DNA from: Cristatella mucedo
Taxonomy: Eukaryota > Bryozoa > Phylactolaemata > Cristatellidae
DNA length: 64,000 nt
Direction: 5' to 3'
NCBI GenBank assembly: GCA_009760855.2
Contig: WPIO01000042.1
Coordinates: 1,253,501-1,317,500, forward strand
Shown here: piece by piece, positions 47,411 to 58,219 of the stretch
Numbering within the stretch: the first letter of the stretch is position 1
Layout: each line of letters begins with the position of its first letter
Position numbers and translations under genes: made by a program
The notes under the pieces: generated by a model
Database searches by the model: none
The model's input: the letters and a program-made list of their open reading frames with translations, nothing else
What the model was told of the DNA's origin: nothing

Positions 47411-50400
47411 CTCGCCGGCAGTGCCGAATCGGCGAAATCGTGCAGCGACGGAGCTGGAGCTCGCTCCGGCTGCGAGAGCGCACATCGAGCGCTGCCGATT
47501 CCAAGAAGGATTCGCGACTTATCGACCGGACGCTACATTGGCTCTGAGAGTTCTGAGCTACTTGGCTTGATTGGTCGACAAGTTTTGTATAAAAAACAAA
47601 CGAAGAAGAAAAATAGAAAGCCTGTCTCAAGTCCATCTCAAAACAAAGAGACGGCAGCGTCGGCCCCGCGTTAGGATAAGCTGTGGTTTGGTTTGGTTGC
47701 GTTTGGGATGCGTTTGGGCATTGATCTATGCAGGTAAACAGATAAATTGTTTGCTAGAATGGGACGGGCACATGGGCTCACCGTCATTCAGTGACGCTCA
47801 CCGGAATAGTACCCGACAGGCGGGAGCCTGCTCGTCGCGAGCTCGGCAGATGGTTCAGCAAGTATTCGTCTGTGTGGTAGAGTCAACGCTGAGATCTCTA
47901 CCTTAGTTAGCCCGAGGTCCGGGTCAAGGGTGCTGGCCGAACCTCGAACGCTAGCTTGTTCAGGTGAACCTCTATCTCTGTCTAACTCTACAAGTTTTAA
48001 TTTCTTCTTCAGCTGTTCCTGGCTTACATATCATGTCTGCCGCGATTGTGTCTCTTGCACGGTTCCGCCGATTCCGCCCAGCAGCAGCCCGTCGCCTGTC
48101 AAATGCTGCAATAAACGCTAGCAGGAACCTATGACCGAAACGAAAACGCTTAAACCCAGCGAATGGCTACGCTAACCTATCCAAAATGATGTGTCTTTAG
48201 GGTATTCAATCAGCACAGGGTTACTATGCTTGATTTTTAACTCCAGCCCCACATGTGGCCTATTTTAACGCCAAGTCCGGAAAAGTTATTAGTAATCTAC
48301 CGCCAAGACAGACTTCATGACGACATACTTCATCAGCTAACCTACAGGAGCCTGGTAGGTACCCAGCAGGCCCACATGGGTGCAGACCCTACGACAGAAA
48401 TGTTTTCAGTCGCTGATTCAAAGAATTCATCTAGTGACCAATCGAAAAATGACTAACATAGAAAGTGAGCGAAGGAGCCTCACATCTTTCACAGCCGATC
48501 AGAGCCTTCTAAATTCCTGTATATGCTGCCACTCGCCACACTTGCATGCTGAAATTGTGCAAGTCACCCCTAACCATGTTGTTCATTTTGTTTAGCAAGT
48601 ACGATACCACTCACCATTCGACCTTGTTTCCCTTGCAGCAAATGCAAATCACCAAGAAAGAGATTGAGTTCTCCGAGGGCAATTTCTCAAGCGTATTATT
48701 ATTATTATTACAAATATAATCTAGCGACCAATCAAAATATGACTAGCATGCAAAATGAGCAAAGAAACTTTCCAGTTTCACCATCAAAGCCGACCTTCGC
48801 TTTGGCTCTTCGTTTGGCCTCGGCTGCTCTCTCGTTTCTCCCCCTCACTCCTCTTTTCCCTTCTTTATCTCTCCCTTTCTCTCTCGCTTACTCGTCCAAT
48901 CTCATTTTAACTCGCTCTTACGAACTCTCCCCGTTTCTAACTTCTTCTCTCTCTCACTCTCTCTCTCCCTCTCTCTCTCCCTCTCTGGCTCCCGTCCTGC
49001 CTCCTTCTCGCTGTCTCTGACTCTCTCCTGTCTCTCTCCGTTCCTGTCTTTGTCTCTGTATCTCTCTAACTTCCTGCTTCCATCTCACTCTACCGCATTG
49101 CAGCACCCTTGCAGCGTTTGGCTGCCGTCTAAGCTATTTACAGGTCTACGAATGGGGGTCCTCATCAAGTACCCGCACCGACATGCGAACGACTCCCTCG
49201 CGAGGCGTCGTCCCACGGAAAGCGTGCACGGCTAGCTCTCGCGCCACTTACGTATGGTGGTGCGCCAGCAGGATGTCGAAAAACGGCCAATTGCCACGAG
49301 CGCTGACGGTGTAGAGCGCCTGCAGGCTGCGATGAGGATGCGGATCCCAGTACGGCCTGCGGCAAGGCCCTGGCCGGCGAGGATCGCAGCCTTCGTGTGG
49401 CAGCGAGTCGACCGATGCGCCGCGACTGAGCAGCAGCCGCAGCATCGCGGCGTCGCCCCGCCTCGTGGCGATGACAACTGCCGTCATCCCGTCGCTTCTC
49501 ACCTGCGCGCGCACACGCCAGCGGATGGGCGAAACCGCTCGAGGCCGTCGGACGCGAGCTTCCGGCGCGGCAGCACAGACGTCGGCGAGGGGCAGCGAGC
49601 CGCCACGCTCAGCCCGCCGCCGGGCCCTTACCGCGTCGACGTCAGCGCCACGATCCAGCAGAGCCTCGGCGCAGCTCAGGTTGCGTCGCTCGACGACGGT
49701 GTGCAGAAGCTGGCCGTCTCGAGGCACGCCTCGGCCGAAGCGCACGCCGCGTCGGAGCAGCTCGATGACGAGCTCCATGAGCCCGTGCTCGACGGCGAGC
49801 TGCAGCATCGTGCAGCCGTTCATGTCCAGAACGTTGACGTCGGCACCTGGAGGCGGAGAGCGCCGAGCAGACATTTCATGTTCTCGTGCGTTCAGCGCTC
49901 GGAGCGAGCGTCGTCGGCCCGCTTCTCTCGCTCCACAACCGCCGCCGCCCGCCCGCCCCCCGCCGTCCGGTCAGAGCGTCGTCGCCGTCGCCGCCAGCCG
50001 CGGCCCTCTCGCGAACCTTCTTCGACGAGCCGGCGCGCGGTCGATTCGCGCCGCGAGCTGATCGCCGAGGACAGCGGCGACTCTCCGAGCAGGTCGGTGG
50101 CGTGTATGTCGGCTCCGGCTTCCATGAGCAGCTTCACAACTTTAAAGTTTCCGACCTGCGAGCGAGACGCGCGAGCCGCCAGCGGCAGGTGTCAGCGAGG
50201 CGGCCATTCGGTCGGGCGTTCGAAGGTGGGCGAGTGCCGACCTGGCTGGCTTAGGCTTCTCGGCCACCGGAAGCTTGCCGAAAAGCGAGCGGACGCAGTC
50301 GGACGGCCGATCGCTTTTGATAGCCGCCGCCGCCGCCGCTGGTCGTGCTTGGTGCGAACGCGGCGCTCACGAACGAGCCGTTACCCGGGTGTTGGTTCGC

Positions 50401-52195
50401 TTGCAAGCGTAGAGCAGGGGCGTCTCCTCCCAGATGTTCCGAGCGTTGACCTTGCAGCCTGCAACGAACAGCAGTGATTGTTTCGTTCGGCACTTCGGCC
50501 CTGCCGATGAGGCTGTGGACCGCCGGCCGGCGTGCCGGGGGTGGGGGAGGGGAGGCATAGCCGAAGTCGCTCCGGCTGGGCGACACGACGAGCTGAGGAC
50601 TACAGCGTCGCTAATCTGCTAAAGATGCTAGCGCTAGCGCTCTACTGCTTTCGCAGGGTGCACGAGCCGAGATCGCGGCAGGACGGATGCGTCCCTGGTG
50701 GTCGAGACCGCGCGTCGAGACCCCAATCTCCCACGATCGTACTTCGGCCTTGCAGCCGCATGCGGCGGCGGGCTACGACGAATGGCGCGAGGCTGTCGGT
50801 CTGCTATGCACCCTCGCGCTCTCATCAGCTTCTCATCGGCTCTCGAGATCGTCTTAGATTTGGTCAAACGTGAGCGACGATCCTTCGCCTAAGAATTTCG
50901 CGAGCGGCGGCGGCGGCGGCGGCGGCTAGTGAATGCCGGCGGCCGCCGCCGATCGGCCGATCGCCGCAGAAGCAGGAGATGCAGGGTATGCGGCTCGAGA
51001 GAGACAGCCGGGTGGGCCGCCGCCGCAGCTGCCGCTCTCGAATTGGTGTAGCGTTCGGCTCTCTGGCTTCGCCCGCCCTAGGCTAGGGTTTTCCCGGCTC
51101 TCCTCCTTTTGGTCGAGCGCGTCGAGGGCGGAGCTCTCACCGGCGGTGAGCAGAAGTGCGACGGCCTCTGCCTGGCCTCGTCTGACAGCGAAAAACAACG
51201 GCGTGCAGCCGGTGCTATCGCGGGCCTCCAAGTCGTAGCCGAATTGAACGAGTTGTCGCACGAAAGCACTGCAACGGCGCGAGAATGCCGTGCCATTTTA
51301 GCGCCTGGATTCGAGCACCCGCAAGAGGCCCACTTCGGGCGGCGACCGCCGAGCGGCAATAGCGACTGTGGCTGCGCGCGCTGGCAGCGGCGGCAGCGGC
51401 AGCGGCGGCGCACCGTCGGCCCTCAGGCGGCTCTCGGTCGGCTCGAACGACGGTCCGCGGCTGCTGCGGCAGCAAACGGCTGAGAAGAAGACGGCTAGCG
51501 AACCCAGCAGTACCGGCACGCAGGCGCAGCGTCCGACGACGGGTGGCTCGGCGCACGGCGACGGTTGCGGTGGGCGATAGGGCGGCGACGGCGGGTTTTA
51601 TAGGACGGCGGGTTGCAGCCCACGGTGGCCGCAGTTGGACGGCTGCGGCAGCAGGCGCCGCAGGATAGCGGCTGTTCAAGGGCGGCTGTTATTGGTGGGC
51701 GACTGGAGAGGGCGGGGCACCACCCGCCTTACCATTGGCCGAGCTCGGCGCTGACGTGAAGCACCGTCTGCCCGAGCCAGTTGGAGGCGTCGGGCCGCCT
51801 GGCGTAGCACAGAAGGATCTCGGCGAGTTTCCTCGGTCCGGAGCGCAGAGCCACCTCCATAATCGGCTTGCCCGCTGCGGGAGGAGAGAAAACTCGTTCC
51901 GGCGGCTCCGTTGGTCGCGCGTCGGCGCCCGCAGCGAGGATGCGGCGGCGGCCGCGGCGATCTCCGCAGAGCCAGACCGGCAGCTCAGCGTCGGCTGCTG
52001 GATGAGCTTCGCGCGCTCCGAGCAGCGCCCACTCACAGGAGTCCTTTATCGAGCTGGTGTCGATCGAGTGATTGCGGAGGATGCTCAATGCGGCGTTCGC
52101 GTCGCAGGCCCTGCACGCTTGCAGGAGACGCTCGGCAACCTCGTAGTATTCCTCCCACTGTGCCTGCTGCCTCCTCTGCTGATGACGACCTGCAG
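46045..52195 (-). CDS. Gene A: ankyrin-repeat/SOCS-box (ASB-class) protein, 5' end missing
   Basis: Reconstructed as a join on the minus strand of exons 52195-52037, 51874-51733, 51268-51141, 50458-50385, 50155-50017, 49846-49632, 49502-49252 and 47410-46045. All junctions agree in phase (1, 2, 1, 0, 1, 0, 2) and the frame is open throughout. The protein shows consecutive ankyrin repeats (e.g. GADVNVLDMNG, EAGADIHATDLLGESPL) followed by a SOCS box with a BC-box (SLQFLCRGVIRRSL) and a Cul5-box-like LPRTLVQYI. ASB proteins are known to recruit substrates through the ankyrin repeats and Elongin B/C-Cullin5 through the SOCS box, in cytoplasm or nucleus; that role is inferred here. No start codon is present in the first visible exon, so at least one 5' exon is missing or the copy is truncated. 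Introns are short (129-682 bp) except the last (1.84 kb). The specific ASB subtype is not recognised. Confidence 0.8.
46415..47060. repeat. 21-bp coding minisatellite with 105-bp higher-order unit
   Basis: Tandem array of 21-bp units (plus strand type TTCTGCCRYYCCGGCGCCGCC and TTCTGCCGCTCTGACACCGTC). Five units form a 105-bp higher-order repeat seen about three times between 46450 and 46790. Unit length is a multiple of three and the units lack stop codons, so several frames on both strands remain open. Only the minus frame fused to the SOCS box is considered coding. Confidence 0.85.
47119..47229 (-). other. SOCS box domain of gene A
   Basis: 37 residues fitting the SOCS consensus: the hydrophobic/Cys BC-box (S-L-x-x-L-C-R-x-x-I-R) is followed, after a short spacer, by L-P-R-T-L-V-Q-Y-I, the Cullin5 box. 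This is the diagnostic piece that places both paralogs in the ASB class. Confidence 0.85.
47411..49251. other. Last intron of gene A
   Basis: 1.84 kb. Holds a LINE-II fragment (48520-48715) and CT-rich low complexity (48830-49075). No additional exon recognised. Confidence 0.55.
48520..48715 (+). mobile_element. LINE-II 3' fragment
   Basis: UTR and conserved 3' end, (ATT)n tail ending about 48711, plus orientation (opposite to gene A). Confidence 0.75.
49252..49502 (-). CDS. Gene A exon 7: ankyrin repeats with DPHPH motif
   Basis: Acceptor GTGTGCGCGCGCAG, donor CATAC|GTAAGT. Encodes SDGMTAVVIATRRGDAAMLR, LLLSRGASVDS, a short linker, then WDPHPHRSLQALYTVSARGN and FFDILLAHHH. 251 bp, phase 0 to 2. 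The DPHPH-x-x-LQ-x-L motif and terminal HH are shared with gene B exon 4221-4507, marking a conserved non-canonical insertion before the last ankyrin helix pair. Confidence 0.85.
49632..49846 (-). CDS. Gene A exon 6: two ankyrin repeats
   Basis: Acceptor GCGCTCTCCGCCTCCAG, donor GACGCG|GTAAGG. Encodes GADVNVLDMNGCTMLQLAVE, then LLHTVVERRNLSCAEALLDR and GADVDA. 215 bp, phase 1 to 0. The following 129-bp stretch is also open in this frame, but the splice sites and the gene B counterpart (5887-6095) show that it is an intron. Confidence 0.85.
50017..50155 (-). CDS. Gene A exon 5: ankyrin repeat
   Basis: Acceptor CGTCTCGCTCGCAG, donor GAAGAAG|GTTCGC. Encodes VVKLLMEAGADIHATDLLGE followed by an SPLSSAISSRR stretch. 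139 bp, phase 0 to 1. Counterpart of gene B 6575-6698 (five codons shorter there). Confidence 0.85.
50385..50458 (-). CDS. Gene A exon 4: ankyrin repeat half
   Basis: Acceptor CACTGCTGTTCGTTGCAG, donor CCCGG|GTAACG. Encodes CKVNARNIWEETPLLYACKR. 74 bp, phase 1 to 0. Gene B exon 8768-8844 (CGINARNAAAQTPIF) is its clear counterpart. In gene A it directly follows exon 3, whereas gene B has four more exons at this point. Confidence 0.85.
51141..51268 (-). CDS. Gene A exon 3: ankyrin repeat
   Basis: Acceptor CGCGCCGTTGCAG, donor GCCG|GTGAGA. Encodes QLVQFGYDLEARDSTG, then CTPLFFAVRRGQAEAVALLL, a near-canonical ankyrin repeat. 128 bp, phase 2 to 1. Exactly the same length and phases as gene B exon 26016-26143. 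Confidence 0.88.
51733..51874 (-). CDS. Gene A exon 2: ankyrin repeat
   Basis: Good acceptor (TTTTCTCTCCTCCCGCAG) and donor (CCAATG|GTAAGG). Encodes GKPIMEVALRSGPRKLAEIL and then LGQTVLHVSAELGQ, half of two consecutive ankyrin repeats. 142 bp, phase 1 to 2. The paralogous gene B exon at 26295-26433 is 139 bp with the same phases, one codon shorter. Confidence 0.85.
52037..52195 (-). CDS. Gene A exon 1 (first visible): partial ankyrin repeat
   Basis: Reads ...LLQACRACDANAALSIL... and aligns with exon 3 of gene B (LLYACLAGHTAVVNVLL). The donor is CCT|GTGAGTGG at 52037, phase 1. The 5' edge is uncertain: an in-frame TGA at 52212-52214 forces an acceptor below it, and 52195 is the best AG by eye. 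The alignment with gene B would predict a phase-0 acceptor, so the true edge may be a few codons further in. No ATG occurs in frame. Confidence 0.55.
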
Positions 52196-54690
52196 CTGCG
52201 GCGGCACGAGCTCAGCTGATGAACGAGCGCCAGGCAGCACCTCGCTGCTCGGCGAACAATCCAGGCAGGCAGATTGTGCATAGCAGTACCACCACCACCG
52301 CAGCGGCGGCGGCAGTGGTCTTGAGGCTTGATTTAAGCTCTCGCGCCACGTTCTACGTATTTCGGAAAGGCGCGCGAGCTCTGCGAAACGCACCGATGAA
52401 ATCCAGGGCTGAGGTGGCCCGAGATAAATTTATCAAGTTGTCAGTCGAGCCATGACAAGAGTCCCGCTAAATTGCCGCGCCGGTAAAGTCATTCTAGTCA
52501 CATCGGGCAAACTTTACCGCGGCCTGTGTCTGCGTGCTACGGGCATTTAATTCAAGGACTCTTCGTACCTCCGACCGTAGCTTGGCAACGAGCTAGACGC
52601 TCCGCAGTGGCTAAAGACAGCCGCAAGATCCCACCTAGCCTTATAAGGCGGTCTCACACCCAAACGTGGACGTGGTAACGTAGCGCCAAGTTGAAGGCCA
52701 GCTGATGCAGTGGCCTCATTCTCGTACAGTGGTAGAGCAGTCTTAGCAGTTATCGTTCACAGCTCGCTGTGTCGACGGTGCAGAACCACCGGATGAAGCA
52801 CTCAATCTCACGACATGCATCGTGCAGTGCGAGCGACTTCACCTGGGCTAACGCACGGCAGCGAATCGGGGTCGCAGCAGTAGTCAATTGAAGGTGCCGC
52901 AGTAGAAGCAGCGAGAATTTTTCGACTGCTTGCTATTCCCGGCTGTGGGACTTCGCGCCATTTTTTCGTGCAACGTCATCTTCTCGTCTGTCTGCTGCCA
53001 GCACCGGCGCGGCCTCTCAAGCCGACGCGCCGAAGCCACTACTCAAATGCTTCTCGCGCCCTCGACTACCTGCTGTCAGCCTCAATCGTCCGCTTTGCTT
53101 TTCCCTTTCGCAAAGTGCTGCCGACTGTCGGCTACCGTATACGCATGCACAGCCTGTTGGCTAACGTGTACGCATGCGCAGCCTGTTGTCTATCGGCAGA
53201 GCGAGGAAAGCCGCACAGGCTCCGCTACGCTAAGCTGACCTGTTTAAGGAAATGCGTCCACGCGTAATCCGAGTGCCTTCCGCGACGACCGCCGGTTTAA
53301 AAATAAAGCGATCGCCTGCATCAAGTTGGTGGGTTTAATAAAGAAGTCATCGCTCGGTTGCGATCGTTCGCCATTCTCTGCAATAGTTGCACGAGACAAA
53401 GTTGCTAGATTCCACGTTTTCCTCAAGGATTGCAAAAATGGCTGGTTTTTTTGGGTGAGAGCCGTGGCTGCCAAAAGGTCGCCAAGAATACAAAGGCTAA
53501 CCTCAGTAAGCCCCCAGTAGAATCTTTGAAAAAATCGGAAAATCTTGAGTCGTTTGAAACAACGTTCTATTTGCTGAAGAAACTGTGTCCGCTTTGAATG
53601 AAGCAACAGAAGCGAAATGACAGCCTCGCTCTCATCTATGCACATCACATTGCGAGCGATACCTACCAACTAACGCAGAAAGGAACGACAGGCAAACGAC
53701 ACTAAACTCATAAGAGAAAAACTGCAGCCAAGTCCGAAGAAACCACTGGCGGACCCGAACTGGAGGAACTAATTATCGACCTGCTCTAACTTGTTCTACC
53801 TGTTCATCACTAGCGTGCCCACTTCCTGCGAGCGCGCGTGCGTATTGAGATTGTGCATAATATCGCTACGTGGAGTCTTATCCCGTGTGATAAGGTGCTC
53901 GCATTTCGAAATGCAGATCGTAGTTTGAGCTCTGAATTGGGTGTTTCTCTATTGCCCAATTCAAGCTTTGGGGATTTCGGGCAAAGCCCTAGCGCGGCTA
54001 TGTAATTGAGGCCGGTAATCAGCTAACCTTTTAAAGCTTCTTTTAAAACTGCACAAAGTGCCTATAAATAGATTTAATTCACTTGGTGCCAATATAAATG
54101 CCTTTAACAGTACTATTGCTATTACTAACTGAAGCAAGCGGGCATGTTTCAGTACTCGGACACTTATTGTTGGCATTACGGCGGCACGCAGGTGACGAAC
54201 TTATAACTTTGCGTTACTGCAGAGGTAGCAGACAAGTCTGCTCGTGGATTTTGTGCTTGCTAGTTCGAGAAGGTTCCAGGACTCGCAGATGTGACCTTGA
54301 TCACTTACAGCCACAGTGCAATCAAGTGTGCATCTCGTTGCACGCCAGCTTGCCCAATCCCACCCGCACGAAGCACAATGCTTAAGCACGGTACACATCA
54401 GAACTCACACTGTCATCCCACCTCAAAGATGCAGATGCAGCCCACCGAAGCACGTGGGCTCTCGTGATCTAGACAGTTGCTGTTGCTAGCGAAGCCGAAA
54501 AACTGCAGCGATTGGAATTTTCGCTCTTGTAATTGGAGCATTCTTTGAAGCAGCTTGTAGAGAAATCAGGAATAGTGAGAGCATGCTGGATTACCATTAC
54601 GGTGCAGCTGCAGAGTGGCCCAGCTTCATGGACCTCAGCCGGAGGGACAAGTAGAATGAGGAGATAAAGAAAGAAAAAGCATGAGTGGGC
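52196..54690. other. No supported gene upstream of gene A
   Basis: I looked on the minus strand for ankyrin exons or a start exon of gene A and found none. A 141-codon minus frame (53669-53244) has no recognisable domain. Confidence 0.4.
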
Positions 54691-54694
54691 AGGC

Positions 54695-54965
54695 ACACAG
54701 GCATGCACACGTGACACACACATCGGGACACGGACACAGTGACACACACACACGCACACACACACACACACGGACACACACGCGCACACGCACGCGAGCG
54801 CTCGCGCGTACGTGCTCACTCATAGGCACACACCCATGTAGGCAAACACACATAGTGACACAGTCATACGCACGCAAACACACGCACACAAACACACACA
54901 TACAAACACACGAGCACGCGCGAACGCAGACACACGCTCGCACAGAGAAAGAGAGAGAGAGAAGG
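54695..54965. repeat. (CA)n-rich tract with (AG)n end
   Basis: Imperfect ACAC and ACGC repeats, about 260 bp. Confidence 0.9.
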
Positions 54966-55990
54966 AGCTTGGCTCGAAGGAGCCAAGAAGGTAGGTCAAC
55001 AGACCGGGAAGAGAGTAAGAGAGAAAGAAAAGAGGTCAATATACCGGGGGTAGAGAGTAAGACGCACGGATGGAGAGCGAGCGAAGGTCACTTCCTTTCT
55101 CAGATGTCACGCCTGAGCAGACGTACTCATACGAAGGCCATCTGAGGGCAGCACAAAGGGATCAAGGCTCGCAGCCTTCTTAGTCAAGCGGCAGCTGCTG
55201 AGCGTTCCCTCCGTTTATCACATAGCGAAGCTCGTCCTTTCAAATGGCACCCCGAGACCGGATGCTGCTGGATGAAGAGCAGCCGTGAGCGGCCAAGCGA
55301 AGTAGTCCTCCCCTACCCTGTCGGCGGCAGGGAGCAGATCTTGGTCATTAATTGCCAGCTTGGGCCTGCAAAGCTTCACCTTCAAGCGGCCATCATCGTC
55401 GGAGACAACGGCTGGGCTGCATCGCGCCGGTGTTCTCAAGTCCGTGGGATTCCTAGTAGCAGCCACGAGGTCGGTTTGGAAGTAGGAAGAATACCTAGCA
55501 ATCTTCCCGGCACTTAGCCGGCCTCATGTGAGTCAGCCAGTCAAAGGTGGTTAGTCCACCTAGACGATCCATGGACGGCTGGTGCTGGGGGCTAAATTAA
55601 CTTTACTAGCATTTCTACTGGCACTTTGCACTCTCAGTCGCCGCTGGGCACATCTGAATAGCCACCAACCCAAATGGCCATCTCTTTCTTCCTTCCTCCC
55701 CCTGCTCCCCCCCCCCACAGAGCTGGCCAAGGCCGGCCTCGTCCAGGCCCCGGCTGTGTAAGCCACTCTTGCGGTTTGTGTTGGCTGAGGTGCAGCTGCA
55801 CTGCCACTATGACTCACCGTCCACCTTCGCCCGGTGGAAGGCCGTGATCATTGCATTCCTCTGTAGGCTCAATGGCTCCACAGGACTCCTAAAATGGCCT
55901 GATGCCTGCCTGCGTTGGAGGACTCGGCCTGCGTTTTCTAAGTACCTGCCTGCTTTTGAAGTAGGATCAGCCAGCTGCTGGGCCGATTAA

Positions 55991-56140
55991 CAGGCGGCTA
56001 GGTAGCAAGGGGGCCCAGGAGATGCAGCAGAGTAGCCGGACTAAGGGCCTCTGCTATTGCTTGCCTACTGCAGGCGGCTGGGTGGCAAGGGGGCCCAGGA
56101 GATGCAGCAGAGGAGCAGGACTACGAGCCTCTGCGATGGC
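55991..56140. repeat. 80-bp tandem duplication
   Basis: CAGGCGGCTAGGTAGCAAGG at 55991 and CAGGCGGCTGGGTGGCAAGG at 56071 start two imperfect copies, both containing GGGCCCAGGAGATGCAGCAG. Confidence 0.85.
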
Positions 56141-57156
56141 CGTGTTAGGCCGGCTCACGGGAGCTACCGATAAGCTCAGTAGCTGCCCGACTCTCGCCTA
56201 CTACTGCACCAGATCAAACTGAGCTGGGGGGGAGACTAATCGCAAGCATCGGCAGCGACAGCTGCTGCAGCACTGACATGCAGGTCTGAAGCCGATGACA
56301 AAGGCAGCCACAGGCAGCTATGGCAGCCGGCAAGCTTCAGCCTGGAATGGCAGCATCAATCGATCAATCGATCGATCGATCTGTTAGACCGCAGCGCCTG
56401 CCTTTGCGGCACAGACGGCTCGGCCGCTAGCCGACCGCCCTGACGAGGGAACAAGCATACCGGTGGCCATCTCAAGTTATATCTATGCTGCTCTGCCGAG
56501 CGACGGCGATTGCAGCAAGGACAAGAAGGCCCCGAGCTGCTCAGGAGCAAACGACGGGCAAACGATGGGCGGCGGCCATCCATCCATCATCTCTTGAGCT
56601 GGCTCTTGTTGCTCACTTGCCCCCATTCGTCTGATCCCAGGGGGGGGACTAGCTGCCGGATTCTGGACTCAGAGCTCAGTGAGAGAGAGTTTTGCTCGTG
56701 ACCTTCGGCTGCAGCTTATGCTACATTTCCAGCAGCTGGTCGCTGGTCGCACAGAACAGGCGAAGTGCATACACTTATAGGTATAGCAAGAATTCTTCTT
56801 GCAGTCAATGTGAGAGGCTTTGAAACAGACACAGATCGATGAGATTACACGCCAGTGAGGCAGTGTATATTTTTTGTGTACTTTAACCTACATTAATCAT
56901 TGATCTAGTCTCTCGGCTGACAGATGCACATACGGAGGTTCCTGCTCGTAGCGTATTTCGTGCTGCACAATGCAAGCATAGGAAGGGACTGGGACGTAGA
57001 GGAGTGAAGGAAGCAGCTGTTGATAATCCGACGGCAGAGCAGGAGAGCAAGGGAACATGCTTACAACAGGAGCGTCGGGCTGATGAAAGAGGGAGCGGAG
57101 GAAGTGACGTACTGAGAATGGGAGACACGAGTATGAATGAAAGATGAACTGAGGCG

Positions 57157-57180
57157 GGGGGGGGGGGGGGGGGGGGGGGC
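57157..57180. repeat. Poly-G run
   Basis: About 23 G residues; assembly quality here may be poor. Confidence 0.9.
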
Positions 57181-57259
57181 AAGAGGGAAAGTGCGAGCAG
57201 AGGAAGAGAAGCAGACGGGTAATGGCATTTTAAAGAAGTATAGTGGGCAATACAGATTC

Positions 57260-57410
57260 AGGCATATACAATTGATTTACATAGCGCCCTAAGAGAACTT
57301 AATCTCTATTCAGGCGCTTTACTTATGCCTCGGGGCTCGAGCTCACGACCTCGGCCACACCTTGATCGGGGCGAGCACCTTAACCACTGGACCAAACCAG
57401 CATAAATACT
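57260..57410 (-). mobile_element. SINE-B copy
   Basis: GCGCCCTAAGAGAACTTAAT then CTCTATTCAGGCGCTTTAC (LINE-II-like end) and GGGCTCGAGCTCACGACC ... CCACTGGACCAAACCAG (tRNA-like head), minus orientation. The clearest SINE-B in the window. Confidence 0.8.
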
Positions 57411-57821
57411 CGAAAGAGCAGAAGCAACAGGAAGAAGCCATAAGCTTTCTAGAAGGCAGAGAGGCTGACAGTGTGAAACGGATAGAAAGCTCTTGACTGA
57501 GTGGAGTCCGGAGAGCAAGAACCAGGTACCACCGATGCATCATCCTTCTATCAAACGGAAGTGTGGTATAAGGAGCCCGCGGTGAGCTACTTGAGCGATA
57601 TGCTATGAAGGTAGAAGCTGGTCTCAGCAGAAAATCGTGGCACTGTGCAGTCCAAGTGCTAACGCCACTTGTAGCTCAAGTAACACAGTCAAAGCCATAC
57701 TACCGAGAGACGCTATGCCCTGCAGGTAAGCCGAGCAGGTAAGAGCCAGCAGAATTCCGAGGTCACCAGAGACAGGAAGCAGTCGCTGCACACTTTGGCC
57801 ACAGCTAGTGCGCCTTGGTAG

Positions 57822-58108
57822 CTAGTAATAATAATAATAATAATGATAATAGTACACTGGATGAAGCGCCCTCAGGGAACTCAATCTCTTTCTAGGCGCT
57901 TTACATTTTCTGGAAAGGGAAACTTGATTGAATGATGAGTTATATCATGCTTGATAACCAACATGAATAACGTGGTTAGGGGTGACATGCACAGGGTCAG
58001 CATGCAAGTGTGGTTAGTGGCAGCATGCACTGTGTCAGCACGCATAAACACACAAAGAACGAATCACAGGGACCTACTACTTGCTGTCCTAAATAGGTCT
58101 GCTTTAAG
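57822..58108 (-). mobile_element. LINE-II 3' fragment
   Basis: (ATA)n tail, conserved 3' end, UTR and coding end to about 58108; flanked by imperfect 75-bp direct repeats. Confidence 0.85.
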
Positions 58109-58219
58109 CTCAAGTTTAGGCAGAATTTTAAAGTTCAAGTTTAAGCAGAATTCCAAAGTCACCAGAGACAGGAAGCAGGCGCTGTGAACTTAGGGCCACA
58201 GCTAGTGCGCTTTGGTAGC

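Noticed and set aside
49503-49631. Treating gene A 49252-49846 as one exon
   Set aside because: The frame is open, but consensus GTAAGG and CAG sites at matching phase, and the corresponding intron in gene B, show an intron here.
49254-50477. 407-codon plus-strand open frame
   Set aside because: It lies antisense to three well supported gene A exons and arises from high GC; no domain in its translation.
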